From positions 186,001 to 250,000 of the forward strand of contig NZ_JANZKY010000005.1 of the NCBI RefSeq assembly GCF_025770765.1: a stretch of DNA of 64,000 nt. Reading direction: 5' to 3'. Of this stretch, positions 45,502 through 55,015 are shown piece by piece. The stretch's first letter is position 1; each line of letters opens with the position of its first letter. Origin of the DNA: Propionivibrio soli. GTDB taxonomy: Bacteria > Pseudomonadota > Gammaproteobacteria > Burkholderiales > Rhodocyclaceae. The translations under genes and the position numbers were made by a program. Below the pieces are notes generated by a model. That model did no database searches, was not told where the DNA came from, and worked only from the letters and a program-made list of their open reading frames with translations.

Positions 45502-47949
45502 ATGGAGCTAAGCCGGACGCCCCTTCGCCGCGACCCGTCCCTCGCCGCGCGCATCAAGCGGACGGCATTCACGCTCACCATGTTAACCGTAGCGGCACTC
45601 GCCGGGTTGCTACTCGTGGTTACCCTGTTCGAGATCCCAACCAACGAGACGAAGGCCAACCAGAACACCGCCGGGGTCATCGGCGAGGCGATGTCCGCCG
45701 ACCTGCGCAACGAACTGGAGAATCTGCACGCACTCAGTCTGAGTTCGCTGGTTTCTACTGCGTTACTGGATTCCACTGGGCGCGAAGCCTATCTCAAGCC
45801 CTTCCTGCAAGCCCGCGGACAGCGCGCACGCGCCGTACCGACCTTGTTGCTCGATTATCAAGGTCGGCCCGTCGTGGGCAATCTGCCCGGCATCGACCCA
45901 ACCTGGCTGAGTACGATCACGGCGAACGTGCTGAGCACTAAACAGGCGCAAGTGGCTGTATCGAGACAGCCGGGTCGCCCGGCCCTCGTTGGCGTCTATC
46001 CGGTTGCCTTTCCTTACACGGATGACGTTATCGGTGCTCTGGCCGGCGCGGTCGATCTCACCGCGGTCTTTCAACGCCGATCTTCCGGACTCGCCGAAGA
46101 CATGGGCGCCGATCTACTCTATCAGGCCACGGCGATCGTTTTCCGTCCCGACGAGCGGCCGGCTCAGTATTTCCCGGCCCGGTTCGCTCTCAATCTGGGG
46201 AGCGATGAGGCCGACGAGTTGCTCTCGCTGAGCGTCTACTCGATGCAGAACCCATGGTTTCTGCCGATTGCCAAACGCGTTCTCCTGGCCGTTCTGCTCG
46301 CTGTCCTGTTCGGCGCGTTAATTTGGCAACTCGCCGATTTGGCCGCGAGGCGTATCACACGCCGCTTGAACGCGCTGGCGGCGGCGTGTGCGGCGATCTC
46401 GGAAGGCCAACGCGTGCTAATCCCGCAAGATCCAACCCCGGACGAGATCGGTATGCTCGCGCGAACGCTGCACCGTGCCCTGACGGCCCAAGAACAGGCC
46501 GCCGAACGGCTGGAACAAATGGTCGAGCAGAAGACTCACGCGCTCTCCGTCAGTGAGGCTCGGTTTCGCAGCTTCTTCGAAAAAAATTCGTCGGTGTTGT
46601 TGATCGTGGACCCCCAGTCGGGGGGAATTCTGCAGGCGAACCGGGCGGCAGCGGCTTATTACGGCTACCCGCTGGAACGCCTCGCCAACATGGTGATTAC
46701 CGAGATCAGTTCAACGGAACCCGCGCGCCTCGCCGAGTATGCGCGGTACACCCTGCGCAACGGCGGCAACCACCTGACGGCCATACACCGCTTGGCCTGG
46801 GGCGAGGAGCGTCACGTCGAGGTATACCTGACCCCGATCGAGATTCAGGATCGCCTGGTCCTCTTTTCGATCGTGCATGACATCACCGAGCGTGTTCTTG
46901 CGGAAAAGGCGTTGCAGGCAAGCGAGGAACGCTTCCGGCAGGCGTTCGTCTACGCGCCGCTCGGCATCGCGGTCGTCGCTCTCGATGGGGAGGTGAGCGA
47001 TGCCAACCCCGCCCTTTGCCGGATGCTCGGCTATGCCCAGCACGAGCTGGCCGGAACGTCGCTCGCCCGCTTGTTTGTCGACGGAGAGACCGGCTGGCAA
47101 CGTATCGTCTTGGCACTAGAAGCCGGGGACACCGCCGCCGTATTGTCGGAGGAGCGGACCGCGCTGCGTCACGACGGGCAAGCCGTGCCTGTGATCTTCA
47201 CCCTGACCCGGATCCGGGACAGTCGCGGGCGGCCGATAGGTTTCATTGCGCGTATCGAGGACATTTCGCAACGCAAACAGGCGCAGCTTCATGAACTGGC
47301 CACCGGGATCCTCGCCGCACAGGAACAGGACCGCGCCAAACTGTCGCACGAACTCCATGACGAAATCGGACAGTCGCTGACGGCCTTGAAGATCACGCTC
47401 AAACGCGCACAGTCCGATCTGGCGGACCAGCGGCGCGTGAACTCCTGCCTCGACCACGGCCATCGCGTTCTCGAGCAGCTGATGGACGACGTACGCAGCA
47501 TCGCACACCGGCTGCGCCCGGCGGAGATCGATCAGCTCGGCCTTGTCGCCGCACTGCGTTCGCACCTCGACAAGACCATCCGTCCACTGGGCCAGAACGT
47601 TACGCTGATCGAGAACCTCGGTGATGCACGTCTACCACCGAACCTCGAACTGTGTTGCTTCCGTGTCGTTCAGGAGGCGCTCACGAACAGTCTGCGCCAT
47701 GCTCAGGCCTCGAAACTCGAGGTCGCCCTGCATTGGGACGCCGATGGGCTCCGGCTCTCGGTCAAGGATGACGGAATCGGCCTCGATATCAGCCGCTACT
47801 ACTCAGCACAGGGGAACGTCCCGTCGCTGGGGCTCGTCGGCATGCGCGAGCGCGTGGCGGCCAACGGCGGGCAACTGCAGATCCGCTCGGCGAAAGGCGA
47901 AGGAACTGAGGTCGTGGCCACGTTCGACATCGAACGGCCGGCGACCTGA
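45502..47949 (+). CDS. sensor histidine kinase, PAS-PAS-HisKA_3
   Basis: An 815-residue membrane kinase. A first helix (about 27-48) and a second (about 255-275) enclose a 200-residue periplasmic sensor. Then follow a HAMP (280-330), two PAS domains (about 350-460 and 470-590), a HisKA_3 domain with SHELHDEIGQSLTALK (probable phospho-His619) and a HATPase domain ending DISRYYSAQGN and GMRERVAANGG. The kinase type matches the NarL-type regulator upstream. The signal is unknown; the two PAS domains suggest redox or small-ligand input besides the periplasmic one. Confidence 0.92.
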   Translation: MELSRTPLRRDPSLAARIKRTAFTLTMLTVAALAGLLLVVTLFEIPTNETKANQNTAGVIGEAMSADLRNELENLHALSLSSLVSTALLDSTGREAYLKPFLQARGQRARAVPTLLLDYQGRPVVGNLPGIDPTWLSTITANVLSTKQAQVAVSRQPGRPALVGVYPVAFPYTDDVIGALAGAVDLTAVFQRRSSGLAEDMGADLLYQATAIVFRPDERPAQYFPARFALNLGSDEADELLSLSVYSMQNPWFLPIAKRVLLAVLLAVLFGALIWQLADLAARRITRRLNALAAACAAISEGQRVLIPQDPTPDEIGMLARTLHRALTAQEQAAERLEQMVEQKTHALSVSEARFRSFFEKNSSVLLIVDPQSGGILQANRAAAAYYGYPLERLANMVITEISSTEPARLAEYARYTLRNGGNHLTAIHRLAWGEERHVEVYLTPIEIQDRLVLFSIVHDITERVLAEKALQASEERFRQAFVYAPLGIAVVALDGEVSDANPALCRMLGYAQHELAGTSLARLFVDGETGWQRIVLALEAGDTAAVLSEERTALRHDGQAVPVIFTLTRIRDSRGRPIGFIARIEDISQRKQAQLHELATGILAAQEQDRAKLSHELHDEIGQSLTALKITLKRAQSDLADQRRVNSCLDHGHRVLEQLMDDVRSIAHRLRPAEIDQLGLVAALRSHLDKTIRPLGQNVTLIENLGDARLPPNLELCCFRVVQEALTNSLRHAQASKLEVALHWDADGLRLSVKDDGIGLDISRYYSAQGNVPSLGLVGMRERVAANGGQLQIRSAKGEGTEVVATFDIERPAT

Positions 47950-48116
47950 GAACCGCTCGGACGTGTAACCGCCATTCCGGAAAATCGCAGCTCCATATCA
48001 GGGTATCCCCGATGGCGCGGCCGCTCACTGCGCGTATGATTTCCGAATAAACATCCCGGGTCTCACGCCACCCCGTGAAACACCTGCGTCATACCGGGCT
48101 ACCCTGAAAGCCGACC

Positions 48117-49292
48117 ATGCTCCGCTCGTTGTGCATTCTCTTTTTTTTGCTCGTTGCACCGCCGGCTCGCGCCGGAGAACCTGTACTCATCGGACTGGAT
48201 GCCGAGTTCGGCAACAAAACGAGCACCTCGGCACAGGCTATAGAACAGGGACTGCAGATTGCCATCAACGAGATCAATCAATCGGGAGGCGTACTTGGCG
48301 GACGTCCGCTCAAACTCGTCACACGCGACAACAAATCGGTAACGGCAATCGCCGTGGACAATTTGCGCGCACTCGCTGCCATGAGAGACATGGTGGCCGT
48401 CTTCGGGGGACGATTCAGCCCGGTGTACGTCGAATGTCTTCCAGTCGCCCAGGAGCTAGGTATCCCGCTGCTTTCACCCTGGGGCTCCGCCGACCCGATC
48501 ACCGACCACGATTTCAAACCGAGCTACACGTTTCGCCTATCCTTGAAGGACGCCTGGGCAGCCCCGGCGTTCATTCGTTTCGCCAAGCAACAGTACAAGG
48601 CAAACCGGCTCGGCGTGTTGCTACCCAATACCGCGTGGGGACGCAGCAACGCCCGCGCGCTTTCGATCGCTGCTGCCGAGCAGGGCGCGCTGATCGTCGG
48701 CGAACGTTGGTACAACTGGGGCGACACGACGTTGATCGACCAATATCAAACGTTACGCACCGTGGGAGCTGAAGCGATCATTCTCGTCGCCAACGAAGGC
48801 GAGGCCGCGACGCTGGTTCGCGACGTGGCCGCCCTCGACAAGACAAGCCGACTGCCGATCATCAGCCATTGGGGAATCACCGGTGGTCGCTTTTTCGAAC
48901 TGAGCGGCGAGGCTTTGCAGCAGGTCGATTTCTCGGTGATTCAGACGTTCAGCTTCATCGACCTCAATACGCCGACAGCGCGGCGGGTGATGGGCGCCAT
49001 GCAACGTGATTATGGAGCGACTTCAGCAGAGTCGATCCGCAGCCCCGTCGGCGTCGCCCACGCCTACGACCTGATGCACCTTCTGGCGAAAGCGATTGGC
49101 AAGGCCGGCAGCACGGACCGGCGCAAGATCCGCGATGCTCTCGAACAGCTCGGTCCGTACGACGGGCTCGTACGGCGCTATGCCAAGCCCTTCACGGCCG
49201 AGCGCCATGACGCGCTCTCTCCAGCGCAGATATTCTTTGCCCGCTTCACCTCGGAAGGCGTCCTGCTTCCTCTCGAGCGCCGCGGTCGATAA
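48117..49292 (+). CDS. periplasmic branched-chain-amino-acid-type binding protein
   Basis: A 391-residue type-I periplasmic binding protein of the LivK/AmiC class. A signal peptide (about 1-19, ending ARAG) is followed by LIGLDAEFGNKTSTSAQAIEQ and GGRPLKLVTRDNKS. No permease or ATPase genes adjoin it, so it is not part of a complete ABC transporter here. It follows the kinase by 167 bases and may feed that sensor, or act with a transporter elsewhere. Confidence 0.82.
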   Translation: MLRSLCILFFLLVAPPARAGEPVLIGLDAEFGNKTSTSAQAIEQGLQIAINEINQSGGVLGGRPLKLVTRDNKSVTAIAVDNLRALAAMRDMVAVFGGRFSPVYVECLPVAQELGIPLLSPWGSADPITDHDFKPSYTFRLSLKDAWAAPAFIRFAKQQYKANRLGVLLPNTAWGRSNARALSIAAAEQGALIVGERWYNWGDTTLIDQYQTLRTVGAEAIILVANEGEAATLVRDVAALDKTSRLPIISHWGITGGRFFELSGEALQQVDFSVIQTFSFIDLNTPTARRVMGAMQRDYGATSAESIRSPVGVAHAYDLMHLLAKAIGKAGSTDRRKIRDALEQLGPYDGLVRRYAKPFTAERHDALSPAQIFFARFTSEGVLLPLERRGR

Positions 49293-49324
49293 CCGGTCGC
49301 CGTACTGCGGTAAGGCCCGACGAG

Positions 49325-49975
49325 TTAGCTGAGTGTCGCGTTGGCCAGCTTGGCGCCAAAGCTGATGAACAGCCCGCCGACCCCACCCGTGGCAACGGCC
49401 GAGAAACGCCGCCGGCGCCGGAACTGCATGGCGAGCCGAGCCCCGCCGAAAATCAGGATTGAAAGATAAAGCGCGCTGCAGAATTGAACGATCGCGCCCA
49501 GAATGAAAAACGACAGTACCGGGTGCGAGTAGCTCGCATCGACAAACTGAATGAAGAAGGAAACGAAAAACAGGATCGCTTTCGGGTTCATCAGGCTGAT
49601 GAGCAAGGCCGTGCGGAACGGACGGCTCGCGTCGACCTCGGGTTGCACCCCATCAGCATCACCACCCCGCGCTCGCCACATAGCCCAAGCCGAACGCAAC
49701 AGGCCGATGCCGAGCCAGGCCAGGTAAAGAGCTCCGGCGTATTTGAGCACCAAGAATAACGTCGGGTTGGCGCGCAGCGCGGAAGCGGCGCCGGTAGCCG
49801 AAAGCACCATGAGCACCGTGTCACCGAGAAAGATGCCAAACGCACCCCGATAGCCCGCCGGCACTCCCCACCGGGACGCGACAGCCATCACGTAGAGCGA
49901 ATTGGGCCCGGGGAGAAGGACAATGAAAATCGTTCCGGCCAAGAAGGTCGCGATATCGGTGATGCCGTAGAACAT
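49325..49975 (-). CDS. LysE family amino-acid exporter
   Basis: A 216-residue inner-membrane exporter of the LysE/RhtB type with about six helices. PGPNSLYVMAVASRWG near the N-terminus and LISLMNPKAILFFVSFF are the family signature. Efflux of an amino acid or analogue is inferred; the substrate is unknown. It is convergent with the binding protein gene and follows the HerA-like gene on the same strand. Confidence 0.88.
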   Translation of the reverse strand: MFYGITDIATFLAGTIFIVLLPGPNSLYVMAVASRWGVPAGYRGAFGIFLGDTVLMVLSATGAASALRANPTLFLVLKYAGALYLAWLGIGLLRSAWAMWRARGGDADGVQPEVDASRPFRTALLISLMNPKAILFFVSFFIQFVDASYSHPVLSFFILGAIVQFCSALYLSILIFGGARLAMQFRRRRRFSAVATGGVGGLFISFGAKLANATLS

Positions 49976-50030
49976 TGCGCGTTTCCGCTTTCCAAGTAGT
50001 CGTTAAGTGGGCCGAAGCCAATACCAGCTG

Positions 50031-51569
50031 CTAGCGGCGACGGGCACCGCCGAGGATGGAACCGAGCACGCCGCGGATGATTTCGCGCCCGACCTGGGTG
50101 CCGATCGCCCGCGCCGCACTCTTGGCCGCCGCCTCGATCATCGAATCACCGCGCCGGGAACCACCGGTCGCTCCCCCACTCAGGATTCCGCCCAGCCCAC
50201 CCAGCCAGCCGCCTGTACCCGCATCAGTTTCGCTTGGGGCTGGAGCCGAAGCCGGAGTCTGAGTCGGTGCTGAGGACTTCGCTTGCCCCGCTGGGGTCGC
50301 CCGCCCTTTCAGCCGCTCATAAGCCGAGTCGCGATCGAGCGGCTTTTCGTAAACGCCGGCAACCAGCGAAGACTCGATGAGAGTGTTGCGTTCGTCGGAG
50401 GTCAGCGGCCCGATTCGCGATGCAGGCGGCAGGATATGTGCCCGTTCCACAACGCTTGGTCGGCCCTTCTCGTCGAGAAACGAAATCAGTGCTTCCCCGA
50501 CGCCAAGCTCAGTAATGGCCTTCGCGGCGTCGAACGCCGGGTTCGCGCGCAACGTTTCAGCCGCCGTCTGCACGGCCTTTTGGTCGCGGGGCGTAAACGC
50601 CCGCAGCGCATGCTGGACTCGGTTACCAAGCTGCCCCAGCACCCGGTCCGGAACGTCGAGCGGGTTTTGCGTGACAAAGTAAACGCCTACGCCTTTCGAC
50701 CGGATCAGACGCACCACCTGTTCGATCTTTTCCAAGAGCGCCGGCGCCGCATCGGCAAACAAAAGATGCGCTTCATCGAAAAAGAATACGAGCTTCGGTT
50801 TGTCGAGATCGCCGACTTCGGGCAACTGCTCGAAGAGTTCCGACAAGAGCCAGAGCAGGAAGGTAGCGTACAAGCGCGGCGACGCCATCAGCTTGTCCGC
50901 GGCCAGAATATTCACGACGCCTTTACCGTCGACCGTCTGCATCAGATCGTTGATGTCCAGCATCGGCTCACCGAAAAACCGGTCTCCGCCCTGTTCGCCC
51001 AAGGCGAGCAGACCGCGCTGGATAGCGCCGATCGAAGCCGCAGAGACGTTGCCGTATTCGGTGGTGTAGGTCCGCGCATTTTCGCCGACGTACTGCACCA
51101 TCGCCCGCAGATCCTTCAGGTCGAGCAGAAGCAGCCCTTCGTCGTCGGCGATCTTGAATACCAGTTGCAGGACACCGGCCTGAGTCTCGTTAAGATTGAG
51201 CAGGCGTCCGAGCAGCATCGGCCCCATGTCGGAAATCGTCGCTCGTACGGGGTGCCCCTGCACTCCCTCCACATCCCAGAAGGTCACCGGGTAACTCGCA
51301 GGCGCCCACCCCTCGACGCCGAGCGTTGCCAACCGTTCGGAAAGCTTGGGCGTGGCGGCACCGGCAGCCGCCAGCCCCGACAGATCGCCTTTGACGTCGG
51401 CCATGAACACGGGCACGCCGATAGCCGAAAAGCGCTCGGCAAGGACCTGCAACGTCACCGTCTTGCCGGTACCCGTCGCGCCGGTAATCAAACCGTGGCG
51501 GTTGGCAAGCGCCGGCAGCAAGGCAAGGTCGGTTTGCCCACTGCGGGCAACGAGAAGAGGTTCGGCCAT
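50031..51569 (-). CDS. HerA-like ATPase, DUF853 family
   Basis: A 512-residue ATPase of the HerA/FtsK superfamily (DUF853). Walker [13 protein letters not shown] is near residue 30, Walker B is [12 protein letters not shown], and [16 protein letters not shown] is typical. The last 100 residues are a Ser/Ala/Gly-rich linker and a short C-terminal helix. Members are common in Proteobacteria but no function is established; DNA pumping is a guess from the fold. It is divergent from yebC. Confidence 0.9.
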   Translation of the reverse strand: MAEPLLVARSGQTDLALLPALANRHGLITGATGTGKTVTLQVLAERFSAIGVPVFMADVKGDLSGLAAAGAATPKLSERLATLGVEGWAPASYPVTFWDVEGVQGHPVRATISDMGPMLLGRLLNLNETQAGVLQLVFKIADDEGLLLLDLKDLRAMVQYVGENARTYTTEYGNVSAASIGAIQRGLLALGEQGGDRFFGEPMLDINDLMQTVDGKGVVNILAADKLMASPRLYATFLLWLLSELFEQLPEVGDLDKPKLVFFFDEAHLLFADAAPALLEKIEQVVRLIRSKGVGVYFVTQNPLDVPDRVLGQLGNRVQHALRAFTPRDQKAVQTAAETLRANPAFDAAKAITELGVGEALISFLDEKGRPSVVERAHILPPASRIGPLTSDERNTLIESSLVAGVYEKPLDRDSAYERLKGRATPAGQAKSSAPTQTPASAPAPSETDAGTGGWLGGLGGILSGGATGGSRRGDSMIEAAAKSAARAIGTQVGREIIRGVLGSILGGARRR

Positions 51570-51699
51570 GATGGACTCCGGCAGGAACAGGGGTTCGAGG
51601 AATGTTAGAATGCTCGGCTCGGCAACCGGCCGATTTTATCAACGAGCGATGCCGTCTGACAGACCGGCGGCGTAAAAGCAGGATAGAGAAGAGGTAGAC

Positions 51700-52425
51700 A
51701 TGGCAGGTCACTCCAAATGGGCCAACATCCAGCACCGGAAGGGTCGCCAGGATGAGAAGCGCGGAGCCGCGTTTTCCAAAGTCGCCAAGGAAATCACCGT
51801 GGCCGCCAAGATGGGCGGCGGCGATCAGGCGTTCAACCCGCGCCTGCGTCTTGCGGTCGACAAAGCGAAAAGCGTCAACATGCCCAAGGACAAGATCGAT
51901 AACGCGATCAAGAAGGGCACCGGCGAACTCGAGGGCGTCGATTACGTAGAAGTGCGCTACGAGGGCTATGGTATCGGCGGCGCGGCGGTCATGGTCGACT
52001 GTCTCACCGACAACAAGACGCGCACGGTGGCCGAAGTGCGACACGCATTCAACAAGCACGGCGGCAACATGGGTACCGACGGCTGCGTTGCCTTCCAGTT
52101 CAAGCATTGCGGGCAGTTGATCTTCGCCCCGGGAACCGATGAAGCCGCCCTGATGGACGCGGCGATCGAAGCAGGAGCCGAAGATGTACTGACCAACGAC
52201 GACGGCTCGATCGAGGTCGTCACCGCGCCCAACGACTACATGACGGTGAAGGAAGCGCTCGAAGCGGCGAACTTCAAGGCCGAATTCGGGCAGGTGACAA
52301 TGAAGGCGGAAAACGAGACCGAACTGACCGGCGATGACGCCGCGAAGATGCAGAAACTCATCGACGTACTCGAAAGCCTGGACGACGTCCAGGAGGTTTA
52401 TACGAGCGTGGTGCTCGAAGAGTAG
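51700..52425 (+). CDS. yebC: YebC/PmpR family regulator
   Basis: A 241-residue protein of the YebC/TACO1 family: [20 protein letters not shown] at the start, then [16 protein letters not shown] and [20 protein letters not shown]. Members act as transcription regulators or, as shown more recently, ease translation of difficult sequences. It usually lies next to ruvC; here 9.8 kb of other genes comes between. A GAAGAGG site precedes the ATG and a strong terminator follows. Confidence 0.96.
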   Translation: MAGHSKWANIQHRKGRQDEKRGAAFSKVAKEITVAAKMGGGDQAFNPRLRLAVDKAKSVNMPKDKIDNAIKKGTGELEGVDYVEVRYEGYGIGGAAVMVDCLTDNKTRTVAEVRHAFNKHGGNMGTDGCVAFQFKHCGQLIFAPGTDEAALMDAAIEAGAEDVLTNDDGSIEVVTAPNDYMTVKEALEAANFKAEFGQVTMKAENETELTGDDAAKMQKLIDVLESLDDVQEVYTSVVLEE

Positions 52426-52443
52426 TCAGGGCGGCATTCTCCT

Positions 52444-52475
52444 CAAAAACGGCGCCACGGCGCCGTTTTTCTTTT
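52444..52475 (+). terminator. rho-independent terminator after yebC
   Basis: AAAAACGGCGC (52444-52454) pairs with GCGCCGTTTTT (52459-52469) around a four-base loop, with TTTTTCTTTTT following. It lies 19 bases after the yebC stop. Confidence 0.88.
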
Positions 52476-52693
52476 TCCGAACCTCGACATGTGAGCCTCT
52501 GCGGGATCTCCACGGCGGATTTCCCCTGCGGCTGAGGCGTTTCCGCTTTGGAACGGAATGCAACAAAGTGTGTCGGCCGTCCATCCGTAGGTTCGGAGCG
52601 ACGTTAAACAATCGACGAGGTCGAAAAGTATCGGCCTGCCCGGTGGAATGGTCCGCCGCGCTCTTGCTCAATTGCTTAACGGAAGGACCGAAG

Positions 52694-54943
52694 ATGGACA
52701 GATCCAGCCTGTTTCAAGCAAGCCCCCGTTTTCCAAGACCTCTCATCGCTTTTCTTTTGGCGGTTCTGGGCCTGCTGCTTGGTGCGTCGGCCGCCTTCGC
52801 CGATCCGCCGGGTCGCATCGGACGCCTCGCCTGGCTGTCGGGAACCGCGACGCTGCAGAATCGCGATGGCGGTGAATCTTCCACTGCGCTAGTCAACCAA
52901 CCGCTTACGAGCGGCGATATTCTGACCACCGACCCTGGCTCGCGCGCCGAAATCCAGATCGGATCAAAGACGATCCGCCTCGACTCCGGAACCACGCTCG
53001 AATTCGACCGGGTCGACGACCAGCAAGTCTCCCTTTATCTGAGCAACGGACGGGCGATCGCCAAGCTCTCGGCGCGCGACGCGATGCGCGACTTCGATCT
53101 GGCTACCCGTGACGGCCGCTTCACGCCGCGCGAGACGGGCATCTATCGGTTCGACGCGGATAACGGAAGCTCCAGCGGCACGACCTATTATGGGCGGCTA
53201 CAGGCGGAGAGCGATAGCGGTACGCTCGACATCCGGCCGGACGAAACAGCGCAATTCTGGAACGATGGACAGCCTCACAACCGTTTGTCATCGGCACTCA
53301 ACGACGACTTTACGCGTTGGAGCGTCGTGCGTGACCAGCGGCAAAGGCCGACGACGTATGCGCGCTACGTTTCCCCTGAAATGACGGGCGCCGAAGATCT
53401 CGATGCCTATGGCACGTGGGCGGACACACCGGAGTATGGCGCCGTCTGGTATCCGCGTGCGGTGAACAGCGGCTGGGCCCCCTACCGTACCGGGCGCTGG
53501 GCATGGGTTGCCCCCTGGGGGTGGACCTGGGTAGACGACGAGCCGTGGGGGTTCGCACCTTTCCATTACGGCCGCTGGGTGCGCTACCGCGGCGCCTGGG
53601 GCTGGGTACCGGGGGCTCGCGTCGCGCGCCCCGTCTTCGCGCCCGCGCTGGTCGCCTGGATTGGAACGCCGAGCGCCGGGGTTTCGGTTTCGATCGGCAC
53701 GGCGCCGACCGTCGGCTGGTTCCCGTTGGCACCGCATGAGGTTTACGTTCCCGGCTACCGAACGAGCCCACAGTACGTCCGCAACGTGAATATCACCCAC
53801 GTCACGAATATCACGAACATCAACACGATTATCAACGAACCACAGGCCGCCGTCCGCCACATGCGCTACGCGCACCGCGAAACCCCGCACGCGGTGACCA
53901 TGGTCCCCAGCGAAGTGCTCGCGCAGCGCCGCCCAGTCGCCGCGGCGGCTGTTACGCCGCGCGACCAACGCGCGGTACGTCTACAGCCGGTACAAGCCGC
54001 TGCGCCAATCGCCCCGCCGGCCCCTGAAAGGCGTGGTCCCCCACAACGGGCCGAACGACCCGAGCGGTTCGCACGGCCCGGGCACCAAGAACCGCAGGCG
54101 ACCATTGAGCAAGGACGCGGACACCCCGAATCCGCACTCTCCCCAGAAGCGCCAAGAACCGCAGGCGATCCGGTAGCCGCCCCCGGACGGGGATTGCCCG
54201 AGCGATCCCAAGAGGCGGCACGTCACGACGATCCTCCGTCCTGGCGAACTGGAAGGAACAGGCCGCGTGATGAGCGCGCCAATCCAGAAACACGCCTTGA
54301 CACTCGACCGGACCGTTCGGATCAGCGACAACCGAACCCGGCGGCTGGAATGGCCTCGACGCCAGCACCGGCCACGGTTACGACGACGCAGCCTCCACCA
54401 CGTCCCGAGAGGAAGGAAAGTCCTCTGCCATCGCGAGAACCGCGGCAAGATCACCTACGCCGCGACAGCGAAGGAGCTGTCGGCAATCGTCCGAATATGC
54501 GTCCCGAACCAACGGCCCGTGAGGCCCCGGTCGCGCCTCAAACGCGCGACGCTCCGCGTTCCTTCGAACGCGAACGCAGCCCGCAGGCGCAACCGCGCCA
54601 GGAGAACCCCCGCCCGGAGCGTATGCAATCGTCGCCGGAGCAGGATCGCCGATCGTTCGACTTGCGGACGCGGGAGCGACCGGAGGCACGAGAAAGAGAC
54701 TCAGGACGAGCGGTCGTCCCGCAGCACAACGCCGAGATCCGCCGCGAGGCGCCTCCCCCGCCCCGTCTCGCCGCACCTCCCGCGCAGTCGCCGCCCGCCG
54801 CTGTACCGGCACCGGCACCGATTCGCGACCACGGCAATGCGAATGTGCAAGCGCCGCGAGCTGAGCCGCCTCGCCAAGCGCGGCCCGAGCACGGCGAACG
54901 GCGTGATGCAAAAGGTGGTCAGGACGAGCGCCAGAAACCCTGA
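52694..54943 (+). CDS. secreted FecR / DUF6600 protein with low-complexity tail
   Basis: A 749-residue exported protein. Signal peptide about 1-36 (LLLGASAAFA). A FecR-like domain at 45-150 (LVNQPLTSGDILTTDPGSR, EIQIGSKTIRLDSGTTLEF). A Trp-rich DUF6600 region at about 215-345 with repeats such as GWAPYRTGRWAWVAPWGWTW. Then about 330 residues rich in Pro, Arg, Glu and Gln with little predicted structure. FecR domains sense or bind peptidoglycan/cell-surface ligands in some families; the function here is unknown. ATG 52694 is chosen because it starts the signal peptide. Confidence 0.85.
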   Translation: MDRSSLFQASPRFPRPLIAFLLAVLGLLLGASAAFADPPGRIGRLAWLSGTATLQNRDGGESSTALVNQPLTSGDILTTDPGSRAEIQIGSKTIRLDSGTTLEFDRVDDQQVSLYLSNGRAIAKLSARDAMRDFDLATRDGRFTPRETGIYRFDADNGSSSGTTYYGRLQAESDSGTLDIRPDETAQFWNDGQPHNRLSSALNDDFTRWSVVRDQRQRPTTYARYVSPEMTGAEDLDAYGTWADTPEYGAVWYPRAVNSGWAPYRTGRWAWVAPWGWTWVDDEPWGFAPFHYGRWVRYRGAWGWVPGARVARPVFAPALVAWIGTPSAGVSVSIGTAPTVGWFPLAPHEVYVPGYRTSPQYVRNVNITHVTNITNINTIINEPQAAVRHMRYAHRETPHAVTMVPSEVLAQRRPVAAAAVTPRDQRAVRLQPVQAAAPIAPPAPERRGPPQRAERPERFARPGHQEPQATIEQGRGHPESALSPEAPRTAGDPVAAPGRGLPERSQEAARHDDPPSWRTGRNRPRDERANPETRLDTRPDRSDQRQPNPAAGMASTPAPATVTTTQPPPRPERKESPLPSREPRQDHLRRDSEGAVGNRPNMRPEPTAREAPVAPQTRDAPRSFERERSPQAQPRQENPRPERMQSSPEQDRRSFDLRTRERPEARERDSGRAVVPQHNAEIRREAPPPPRLAAPPAQSPPAAVPAPAPIRDHGNANVQAPRAEPPRQARPEHGERRDAKGGQDERQKP

Positions 54944-55015
54944 GGACGCCGCCGGGGATGTCTGCTCCAGCCCGCCCCGAACACTGGAAGAACCATCCTC
55001 GTACGCAAGCCCTAT

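Noticed and set aside
50283-51608. A 441-codon plus-strand frame across the HerA-like gene
   Set aside because: The opposite strand has clear Walker motifs and normal length. The plus-strand translation is rich in Arg, His and Gln without a domain.
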